A stretch of DNA of 5,623 bases, taken from assembly GCA_014762485.1 (NCBI GenBank), contig JABURU010000327.1, forward strand, positions 1 to 5,623. Reading direction: 5' to 3'. The notes under the pieces were generated by a model, which ran no database searches, was not told the origin of the DNA, and was given only the letters and a program-made list of their open reading frames with translations. This document shows, in pieces, positions 1 through 5,031 of the stretch. This DNA is from Gammaproteobacteria bacterium. GTDB taxonomy: Bacteria; Pseudomonadota; Gammaproteobacteria; Thiohalospirales; Thiohalospiraceae. The position numbers and the translations under genes were made by a program. Within the stretch, counting starts at the first letter, position 1. Each line of letters begins with the position of its first letter.

Positions 1-36
1 TAAATGATACGGCCGATCGACTAGGTAAGAGAGGTA

Positions 37-58
37 GGGAGACTACTCCCAAGGTAGT
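37..58. other. Two mutually exclusive short hairpins near the window start
   Basis: GGGAG (37-41) can pair with CTCCC (46-50) around the loop ACTA. Alternatively ACTAC (42-46) can pair with GTAGT (54-58). The two 5-bp stems share bases and exclude each other. They lie beyond the pyrE 3' hairpin, in the 89-base stretch that holds no gene. The stems are short enough to be chance. Nothing else in positions 1-60 is recognisable, and no gene end can be shown at the left edge. Confidence 0.2.
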
Positions 59-60
59 AT

Positions 61-80
61 AGCCCCGGCAAGTCGGGGCT
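61..80 (-). terminator. GC-rich hairpin just after pyrE, probable transcription end
   Basis: AGCCCCG (61-67) and CGGGGCT (74-80) form a perfect 7-bp stem with a 6-base loop, nine bases past the pyrE stop codon. In the pyrE transcript the hairpin is followed by AUACUACCUU rather than a run of U, so it is not a textbook intrinsic terminator. Its position and strength still favour a role in ending the message or protecting its 3' end. Confidence 0.5.
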
Positions 81-89
81 CACGGATGA

Positions 90-731
90 TTAAATGCCGT
101 ACTGGTCGCGATAGGATTGAACCGAATCCAGGTATTGCTGGTGTTGTTCGGATTCGGATAGATATTGAATCAGTTGTTCGAGCCTGATGATGCTCAGAAC
201 CGGGATATTGTACTCCGCCTCGACCTCCTGAATGGCCGATTTTTCACCCTGGCCCTTCTCCTGGCGGTCAAGTGCAATGATCACACCGGCCGGTTTGGCC
301 TCGTGGGCAGCGATGATATCCATAGATTCACGAATGGCCGTTCCGGCAGTAATCACGTCATCAATGATCAGGATATTCCCGCTCAGTTCAGAGCCAACGA
401 TATTGCCACCTTCACCATGATCTTTGGCCTCTTTGCGATTGAAGGCGTAGGGGATGTCTGTACCATGTTGTTCTGCCAGTGCGACGGCCGTTGTTGAGGC
501 CAGTGGGATGCCTTTGTACGCTGGGCCAAACAACACGTCGTACTTCAAGCCACTGTCCACAATGGCCTGTGCATAAAACTGGCCCAGTTTGGCTAGCATA
601 CGGCCGGTATTAAACAGGCCTGCATTAAAGAAATAGGGGCTGGTACGTCCAGACTTCAGGTGGAATTCGCCAAAACGCAAAACATTCGCTTCAATCGCGA
701 ACTGGATAAACTCTTTTTGATATTGCTGCAT
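90..731 (-). CDS. pyrE: Orotate phosphoribosyltransferase
   Basis: PyrE joins orotate to PRPP to give orotidine 5'-monophosphate and pyrophosphate, the penultimate step of UMP synthesis, in the cytoplasm. The 213-residue product has the usual length of the enterobacterial enzyme and matches it nearly end to end from memory. Visible motifs are K26 with the FFNAG segment (34-38), GPAYKGI (69-75, K73), the mobile catalytic loop RKEAKDHGEGG (99-109, with R99, K100, K103 and H105), the PRPP-binding motif with D124-D125 and TAGTAIRES (122-136), and the orotate-contacting R156 in DRQE. The start is ATG at 731 and fits the family N-terminus; no strong Shine-Dalgarno sequence precedes it. The gene diverges from the exonuclease III gene across a 402-base spacer. 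The stop is followed by a GC-rich hairpin at 61-80. The gene looks intact. Confidence 0.97.
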   Translation of the reverse strand: MQQYQKEFIQFAIEANVLRFGEFHLKSGRTSPYFFNAGLFNTGRMLAKLGQFYAQAIVDSGLKYDVLFGPAYKGIPLASTTAVALAEQHGTDIPYAFNRKEAKDHGEGGNIVGSELSGNILIIDDVITAGTAIRESMDIIAAHEAKPAGVIIALDRQEKGQGEKSAIQEVEAEYNIPVLSIIRLEQLIQYLSESEQHQQYLDSVQSYRDQYGI

Positions 732-762
732 GATCGAGACACGGTTGGTAAGACTGGGCTCT

Positions 763-791
763 ATGATACACGTTTTAGCCTAAGCGCTGAA
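763..791 (-). promoter_or_regulatory. Candidate pyrE promoter
   Basis: Read on the minus strand, TATCAT (768-763) matches five of six bases of the -10 consensus. A weak -35-like TTCAGC (791-786, three of six) lies 17 bases upstream. Transcription would start near 756 and leave a leader of about 25 bases, too short for a pyrE attenuator with a leader peptide. The -35 match is poor, so this is a candidate only. Confidence 0.3.
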
Positions 792-1094
792 CTCTGCCGT
801 GATCTTCAGTATATCGGTATCTAGTTTTGGTCGCGCATTTTTTTCAATATCATGATATGTGATTTCTATACTCGCACTTTGGTGCAAGGCATGGAGATTA
901 TTCAGGTACTAGTTGAGTCACTTATCGTAATTCTGTCATGTCGCCAGTGAACTCGTTGTTTAATCTGTTTGTATCTATGGATAAGTTTTTATGAAATATG
1001 CATCTAGGAGTAGAAAGTCTCAATAAGAGAGTAGTCGTGCTGTAAAGAAGAAAGTTTGGCTATATCAGTTCGGTATTTCTCTTCTACCTGGAAA

Positions 1095-1103
1095 TGATAA
1101 AAT
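1095..1103 (+). promoter_or_regulatory. Extended -10 element for the exonuclease III gene
   Basis: TGATAAAAT matches the extended -10 pattern TGnTATAAT, with five of six hexamer bases (TAAAAT at 1098-1103). No good -35 box lies 16-18 bases upstream, which extended -10 promoters tolerate. Transcription would start near 1110 and give a leader of about 24 bases before the ATG at 1134. Confidence 0.4.
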
Positions 1104-1133
1104 ACCAAAAATTTAATGCAGAAGTGATGAATC

Positions 1134-1907
1134 ATGCGAGTAATAAGCGCTAATTTGAACGGGATTCGTGCCGCCGCCAGGAAAGGTTTCTTTGACTGGA
1201 TGCTGGCGCAGGATGCCGATGTGATCTGTATTCAGGAGACCAAGGCACAGGAATTCCAGCTGGATGATCCAGTATTTTCCCCGGAGGGTTACTACCGCTA
1301 TTTCTTTGATGCCGAGAAGAAAGGGTATAGTGGCACGGCGATTTATTGCCAGCGTGAACCAGATAAAGTGACGACCGGTTTGGGGTGGGCACATGCGGAT
1401 ACCGAAGGGCGCTGGATCGAGGCGGAGTTTGGCAAACTGACCGTGGCGTCACTCTATTTACCATCGGGCTCGGCCAATGAAGAGCGCCAGGCGAACAAGC
1501 TGACATTTATGAACCGTTTTCGTGAAGATCTAAATGCCATGCGTCGCCGCCGCCGCGAGTATATTGTCTGTGGTGACTGGAATACGGTGCACAAAGAGAT
1601 CGATATTAAGAACTTCAAGAGTAATCAAAAAACATCGGGTTGCACCCCGGTGGAACGTCAGTGGTTGGATGATTTGATTAATGATGGCGGTTGGATAGAT
1701 GCCTTTCGTGAGGTTAACCAGGAAGCGGATCAATATACCTGGTGGTCAAATCGTGGTCAGGCCTGGGCAAAGAATGTAGGCTGGCGTATAGACTACCAGA
1801 TGATTACACCTGGTCTGAAGGATAGCGTGGTATCAACATCGATATATAAGGATGATCGTTTTTCCGATCATGCTCCGTTGATTATCGATTACGACTACCA
1901 CATATAG
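1134..1907 (+). CDS. Exodeoxyribonuclease III / AP endonuclease (Crc-locus homologue with intact active site)
   Basis: This is a 257-residue member of the exonuclease III branch of the endonuclease/exonuclease/phosphatase fold. Such enzymes cut DNA 5' of abasic sites and degrade 3' ends of duplex DNA during base excision repair, using a divalent metal. Catalytic positions are visible in order: N7, E35 in the QETK motif, Y108, D148 and N150 in GDWN, D220 in WRIDY, and D245-H246 in SDHAP. A tryptophan-rich segment around 203-217 is typical of the family. The start ATG at 1134 gives the canonical MRVISANLNG opening; only a weak purine-rich site (GAAG, 1121-1124) precedes it, and an ATG at 1127 is out of frame. 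In Pseudomonas the pyrE neighbour of similar length is Crc, which has lost these residues. Here they are kept, so I call a nuclease rather than Crc. The symbol could be xth or exoA and is left blank. Confidence 0.93.
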   Translation: MRVISANLNGIRAAARKGFFDWMLAQDADVICIQETKAQEFQLDDPVFSPEGYYRYFFDAEKKGYSGTAIYCQREPDKVTTGLGWAHADTEGRWIEAEFGKLTVASLYLPSGSANEERQANKLTFMNRFREDLNAMRRRRREYIVCGDWNTVHKEIDIKNFKSNQKTSGCTPVERQWLDDLINDGGWIDAFREVNQEADQYTWWSNRGQAWAKNVGWRIDYQMITPGLKDSVVSTSIYKDDRFSDHAPLIIDYDYHI

Positions 1908-1930
1908 TGGCAGCGGATTTTAACCGATAC

Positions 1931-3256
1931 TTAGCTATTAATGCACTGCTCTGTATCACTCATCCAGGTGCTGAGATACTCGCCTAGTGAGCGGGCCTTG
2001 TGTGGAGCATTATACTCTGGCCAGTTGCGCTTGGCCTCCTTCACCGTCGTGCTTAGCTGAAAGATCGCTTCATTGCTGATTGAGTTGGTATCATGTAGCC
2101 ATTCACCAGTTTCTTCGCCGAGCAGGATATAGATTTGATCAAGTTGTTCTGTGTCCAGTCCGCTGCCTATTAACTGCATCTGAATATACTTGATACGCTT
2201 ATTGATGGTATCAATCAGTAACTGATTTTTTTGTTGTTCCGTTAGCTTATGAAAAATATCATGCCACTCTTGAATGATTTTTCCGACTAGTCCCAGTTTC
2301 TCATCAACCCTCTTTAAGGTATAAGCTTTGGTTTCGGTGTCTTCATAATGTGCGGTGGATTTAAGCGCAGAGATGACTGTATAAAGATACTTTGTATTGT
2401 ATTGCCCCTGGTTCATACTAATCTTGGCTTCAATCTCATCACACAAGCAGCCTTTCTCTAATAATGCCGAGATGGTATCTGCAACGGCCAGGATTTGCCC
2501 GGCCTTGCTGATTTCATCCACTAGCTTACCACGAGGGTAGCCGCTACCATCCAGCTTTTCATGATGCTCTAGAACGATATTGCTGATGGATGTGTTATAT
2601 ACAGGAAATTCTCGTAAGATTAGAAATGAGACGATTGGGTGAGCGTATACTTGCGTCCAGTCTTCATCAGACATTTTGTATTCGGGATTTTGCAAATCAG
2701 GGTTAATGTGTAGCTCACTGATATCATGCAAAATACTGGCCGTGATTAACTGGATTAGTTCTTTATTTTTTAGCCCGTCCTTTAAACCTATATACAATGC
2801 CAGCAATGCGGTTTGTATCATGTGTTTGAACAGGCGTGGCATGGCCTGCTTGATGATGGTGATTTTGAGTGATATCTGGTTTTCAAGATGAACATTACGC
2901 ATTAACTGCAAAGGCAGGTCACCATATTTCATAAACATATAGTTAAAGCGCTTATCTCTATTCATCATCGTCATGGCTTCTGCCACCAAACTGTCGGTGT
3001 TGATGCCGTTTGAAATGATAACGCTACGATCGAGGGGCTTTAGAAGTTTGTGCTGGATTAGCTTGTCATAAAATGAGCTATCGATTTGAGTGCCCTTGGA
3101 AACAAGCTTATGCAATGTTCGAGTCATTACATCTTCACTGGTTACCATTTCTTTTGTATCGCCTAGCTCTGTTACAGCCTTAATGTAATCATCACTATTG
3201 ATCTTATCGATTAGTTCGTTATTAAAGCTGATTTCTGCGATATTATCTTCGGGCAT
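1931..3256 (-). CDS. HD-GYP-like phosphohydrolase, downstream tandem copy
   Basis: The 441-residue product has no signal peptide, membrane segment or receiver domain that I can see. Residues 1-125 are an unrecognised helical region with a conserved SFY-KLIQHKLLKP stretch (61-74). A degenerate HD-GYP domain spans about 140-270. HD-GYP proteins typically hydrolyse cyclic di-GMP or related cyclic dinucleotides with a two- or three-metal centre. The expected metal ligands are all present: H145, H177-D178, H206, H231-H232 and D260, plus the signature HHEKLDGSGYP (231-241). However, HDxGK reads HDISE, so the nucleotide-contacting Lys is E181. The usual Arg before the last ligand is Q254, and the second Asp of DxxDAL is S263. 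Residues 341-440 form a further helical region unknown to me. The start ATG at 3256 has only a weak Shine-Dalgarno sequence. The gene has its own spacer with a CRP-type site. GC is about 42%, against 46% for its paralogue. Substrate unproven. Confidence 0.85.
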   Translation of the reverse strand: MPEDNIAEISFNNELIDKINSDDYIKAVTELGDTKEMVTSEDVMTRTLHKLVSKGTQIDSSFYDKLIQHKLLKPLDRSVIISNGINTDSLVAEAMTMMNRDKRFNYMFMKYGDLPLQLMRNVHLENQISLKITIIKQAMPRLFKHMIQTALLALYIGLKDGLKNKELIQLITASILHDISELHINPDLQNPEYKMSDEDWTQVYAHPIVSFLILREFPVYNTSISNIVLEHHEKLDGSGYPRGKLVDEISKAGQILAVADTISALLEKGCLCDEIEAKISMNQGQYNTKYLYTVISALKSTAHYEDTETKAYTLKRVDEKLGLVGKIIQEWHDIFHKLTEQQKNQLLIDTINKRIKYIQMQLIGSGLDTEQLDQIYILLGEETGEWLHDTNSISNEAIFQLSTTVKEAKRNWPEYNAPHKARSLGEYLSTWMSDTEQCINS

Positions 3257-3286
3257 GATTCGTTATTCTATTTAATGATTGTTGTT

Positions 3287-3295
3287 ATTTAAGCA
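3287..3295 (-). promoter_or_regulatory. Extended -10 element for the downstream HD-GYP gene
   Basis: On the minus strand TGCTTAAAT fits TGnTATAAT, with four of six hexamer bases. Transcription would begin near 3280, leaving a leader of about 24 bases. There is no good -35 box; the CRP-type core at 3315-3330 occupies that position, centred about 42 bases upstream of the predicted start. An alternative -10, TATATT (3303-3298), would place the CRP-type site closer, near -31. Confidence 0.4.
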
Positions 3296-3314
3296 TGAAT
3301 ATAATGCCATAGAT

Positions 3315-3330
3315 TGTGAAGCAAATCACA
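3315..3330 (-). promoter_or_regulatory. CRP/Vfr-type binding site with a perfect core
   Basis: The bases read TGTGA-AGCAAA-TCACA, exactly the TGTGA-N6-TCACA core bound by cyclic-AMP receptor protein and its relatives such as Vfr. The site lies in the 197-base gap between the two HD-GYP genes, 66 bases upstream of the downstream gene's ATG. With the extended -10 at 3287-3295 its centre falls at about -42, close to the class II activator position of -41.5. An overlapping third half-site (TGTGA on the minus strand) extends toward 3336. No similar full site is present upstream of the other HD-GYP gene. Confidence 0.55.
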
Positions 3331-3419
3331 TCACATTTATCATGATTTTACATGGTGGTATGTAAGCGTTTATTAATGCTTATTGAGACTATCGAGACGA
3401 CTTGTTTCTATATTTTTTT

Positions 3420-3445
3420 ACGGCCACCAGATACTTGGTGGCCGT
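3420..3445 (-). terminator. Strong hairpin after the upstream HD-GYP gene, lacking a U-run
   Basis: ACGGCCACCA (3420-3429) pairs perfectly with TGGTGGCCGT (3436-3445), a 10-bp stem with a 6-base loop, eight bases past the stop codon at 3454. In the transcript of that gene the hairpin is followed by AAAAAAA, not U. The T-tract is on the plus strand and precedes the stem, so it serves neither direction as a classical terminator. It may end transcription in another way or stabilise the mRNA 3' end. Confidence 0.5.
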
Positions 3446-3453
3446 GGATGAGG

Positions 3454-4779
3454 TTAGTGACGAATTCTGTCTTCGGAGGAGTTCATCCAGGAGCTTAGAT
3501 ATTCACCCAGTGAACGTGGCTTATGTGGATTGGCATGCTCAGGCCAGCGGCGCTTCACTTCACCGATGATAGTGTTTAGTTGGAACATCGCTTCATCAAT
3601 AATAGAGTTGGAATCAGACAGCCATTCCTCCGTATCTTCTCCTAGCATGACGTATACCTGATCCAGTTGCTCGGTATCAAAACCACTACCGACCAGTTGC
3701 ATCTCCAGATATTTTAAGCGATCCGTTACGGTATGAATCAGCATCTGATTTCTTTGTTGCTCATTTAATTTTTCGGTTAGGGTATGCCACTCCTTAATAA
3801 TTTCACCGATCAGGTGTAATTTTTTATCGATGATTTGTAAGGTGGGTTGCTTGTCGGAGCCATCTGAAAAGCTGGCAGCACCACGTAAGGCCGTAAGAAT
3901 GAAATGAATATACTGGTTATTAAACTGACCCTGGCACATCTTTAATTTGGCATCGATTTCATCGGGTGTATAACCTTTATCGATTAAACCGGCAACCGAT
4001 TCCGCTACCGATAAGATATGACCGAGACTACTGATCTCGGATTCATCATGGCCGCGCGGATAGCCACTGCCATCGAGCTTTTCATGGTGGTCAAGAGTCA
4101 TATAGCTGATCGCAGGGTGATAAGCTGGGAACTCTTTCAGGATCAGGTAAGAAATAAACGGGTGAGCATAAATCTGGTGCCAGTCATCATCGGTCAGATC
4201 GTGTTCCGGGTTTTGTAGCTCTGGATTGATGTGCAGCTCACTGATGTCGTGAAAAATACCGGCTGTTGCCAGCTGGGTTAGCTCCTTGTTGGTACGACCT
4301 GCTTTTAAGCCAATATAGATGGCGATCAGGGCGACCTCAATGGAGTGCTTAAACAGGCGTGGCATGGCGAGCTTGATTAAGGTCAGTTTTAAGGCGAGTG
4401 GATTTTCCAGGTGAATCTTCCGCATGACATGGACCGGTACATCGCCAAACTGCATAAACATGTATTTAAACTTGGGGTCGCGGCTGATCATCATGGAGGC
4501 ATCGGCAACCAGCTTATCGGCTGATACACCATCGGTGACCATCAGGCTGCGGTCTATCGGTTTTAGCAGTTTGTGCTGGATTAACTTTTCATAAAATGAA
4601 CCGTCTACCTTGGTACCTTTTGCGATAAGCTTGTGAAAAGTGTGCGTCAGCACATCTTCGTCTGCTACCACGTCCATCTTGTCGCCGAGTTTGGTGACGG
4701 CTTTGACGTACTTGTTGCTGTTGATTTGCATCGCAAGGTCGATGTCTATATCGATCTCGGGCTCTTTAGGGCTACTCAT
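3454..4779 (-). CDS. HD-GYP-like protein with altered metal site, upstream tandem copy
   Basis: I place the start at ATG 4779. AGGA lies nine bases before it (4792-4789), and the resulting 441-residue protein equals its neighbour in length and aligns without gaps. A TTG at 4809 and an ATG at 4788 are in frame but poorly placed for AGGA. Domain order matches the paralogue: unrecognised N-terminal region (1-125), HD-GYP-like domain (about 140-270) and conserved C-terminal helical region (341-440). Retained residues are H145, H177-D178, H206, H231-H232 and the HHEKLDGSGYP signature (231-241). Changes from canonical HD-GYP are E181 for the HDxGK Lys, H254 for Arg, E260 for the last metal-ligand Asp, and A263 for the next Asp. 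It may bind rather than cleave a cyclic dinucleotide, or use a modified metal centre. No membrane segment or sensor domain is recognised. It diverges from gshA. Confidence 0.85.
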   Translation of the reverse strand: MSSPKEPEIDIDIDLAMQINSNKYVKAVTKLGDKMDVVADEDVLTHTFHKLIAKGTKVDGSFYEKLIQHKLLKPIDRSLMVTDGVSADKLVADASMMISRDPKFKYMFMQFGDVPVHVMRKIHLENPLALKLTLIKLAMPRLFKHSIEVALIAIYIGLKAGRTNKELTQLATAGIFHDISELHINPELQNPEHDLTDDDWHQIYAHPFISYLILKEFPAYHPAISYMTLDHHEKLDGSGYPRGHDESEISSLGHILSVAESVAGLIDKGYTPDEIDAKLKMCQGQFNNQYIHFILTALRGAASFSDGSDKQPTLQIIDKKLHLIGEIIKEWHTLTEKLNEQQRNQMLIHTVTDRLKYLEMQLVGSGFDTEQLDQVYVMLGEDTEEWLSDSNSIIDEAMFQLNTIIGEVKRRWPEHANPHKPRSLGEYLSSWMNSSEDRIRH

Positions 4780-4788
4780 AGCGACCAT

Positions 4789-4792
4789 TCCT
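4789..4792 (-). promoter_or_regulatory. Ribosome binding site that fixes the HD-GYP start
   Basis: AGGA on the minus strand stands nine bases before the ATG at 4779 and directly abuts the in-frame ATG at 4788, which is therefore too close to use. The start at 4779 also equalises the length of the two paralogues at 441 residues. Confidence 0.6.
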
Positions 4793-4844
4793 GCATAATT
4801 TTGGTGCAAACCGGTGTGATATTCTTATTTATATATTATCGAGT

Positions 4845-4876
4845 GATTGGCTAGTCGGATTCACTACTCGCTAATC
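4845..4876. promoter_or_regulatory. Inverted repeat, possible operator between the HD-GYP gene and gshA
   Basis: GATTGGCTAGT (4845-4855) and ACTCGCTAATC (4866-4876) are inverted copies matching at 9 of 11 positions. Their centres are 21 bases apart, two helical turns. The repeat sits directly upstream of an AT-rich tract with -10-like hexamers for the minus-strand gene (TAATAT 4838-4833, TATAAA 4833-4828), so it would overlap the -35 region. A dimeric regulator could bind here. The protein is unknown and a chance repeat is not excluded. Confidence 0.3.
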
Positions 4877-4959
4877 AAAATGACAAACATTTAACATTGT
4901 TTTGTGAAGGGTTATGAGAAATATCAATCAGGCTGGTGGCTGTGGTTCTGCAGGAAATC

Positions 4960-4968
4960 TGCTAGTAT
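4960..4968 (+). promoter_or_regulatory. Extended -10 element for gshA
   Basis: TGCTAGTAT fits TGnTATAAT, with four of six hexamer bases at 4963-4968. No clear -35 box lies 16-18 bases upstream. Transcription would start near 4975, with a leader of about 57 bases before the ATG at 5032. Confidence 0.35.
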
Positions 4969-5031
4969 TGGGCCTTTGAAATCAATCACTTCGTACGTCA
5001 TCGCATCACTACTAGGCTGATACTGAACAAC

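Larger units (their letters stand above)
732..1133. other. 402-base AT-rich divergent spacer between pyrE and the exonuclease gene
   Basis: No convincing gene is visible on either strand. The spacer holds the candidate pyrE promoter at the left and an extended -10 element for the exonuclease gene at the right. The middle (about 800-1080) contains a 12-bp perfect palindrome ATATCATGATAT (847-858) and an imperfect inverted repeat (1042-1053 with 1076-1087, 9 of 12 positions). It also contains an 11-codon frame at 991-1026 with no ribosome site. It is longer than two facing promoters need, so a small RNA or decayed gene is possible, but nothing seen proves either. Confidence 0.5.

Noticed and set aside
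165..497. Plus-strand open frames inside pyrE
   Set aside because: They lie antisense to a full-length, motif-complete PyrE, and their translations show no recognisable protein features.
847..858. Perfect 12-bp palindrome ATATCATGATAT as an operator
   Set aside because: A 12-bp palindrome is expected about once in a sequence of this length by chance, and it does not sit on either predicted promoter.
878..887. Decamer TTTGGTGCAA shared with 4800-4809 as a regulatory motif
   Set aside because: Many repeated 10-mers are expected in 5.6 kb, and the two copies have no matching position relative to a gene.
991..1026. Possible 11-codon leader peptide upstream of the exonuclease gene
   Set aside because: There is no ribosome site, no attenuator structure follows it, and it lies upstream of the more likely transcription start near 1110.
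1113..1733. Minus-strand open frames inside the exonuclease gene
   Set aside because: They are antisense shadows of an intact exonuclease III gene, with low-quality translations and no ribosome sites worth noting.
1134..1907. Calling this gene crc
   Set aside because: Position and length suggest Crc, but all nuclease residues that Crc has lost are present, so a repair nuclease is the better call.
2676..2891. Plus-strand open frames antisense to the HD-GYP genes (also 4018-4218 and 4633-4854)
   Set aside because: They overlap conserved coding sequence on the other strand, including the HD motif and GYP signature, and do not correspond to each other between the two paralogues as a real gene would.
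3411..3419. T-tract as part of a plus-strand terminator with the 3420-3445 hairpin
   Set aside because: The T-tract precedes the hairpin on the plus strand instead of following it, and no plus-strand gene lies upstream to be terminated.
4780..4809. Longer version of the upstream HD-GYP protein starting at TTG 4809, or at ATG 4788
   Set aside because: AGGA at 4792-4789 is correctly spaced only for the ATG at 4779, and that start alone gives the 441-residue, gap-free match to the paralogue.
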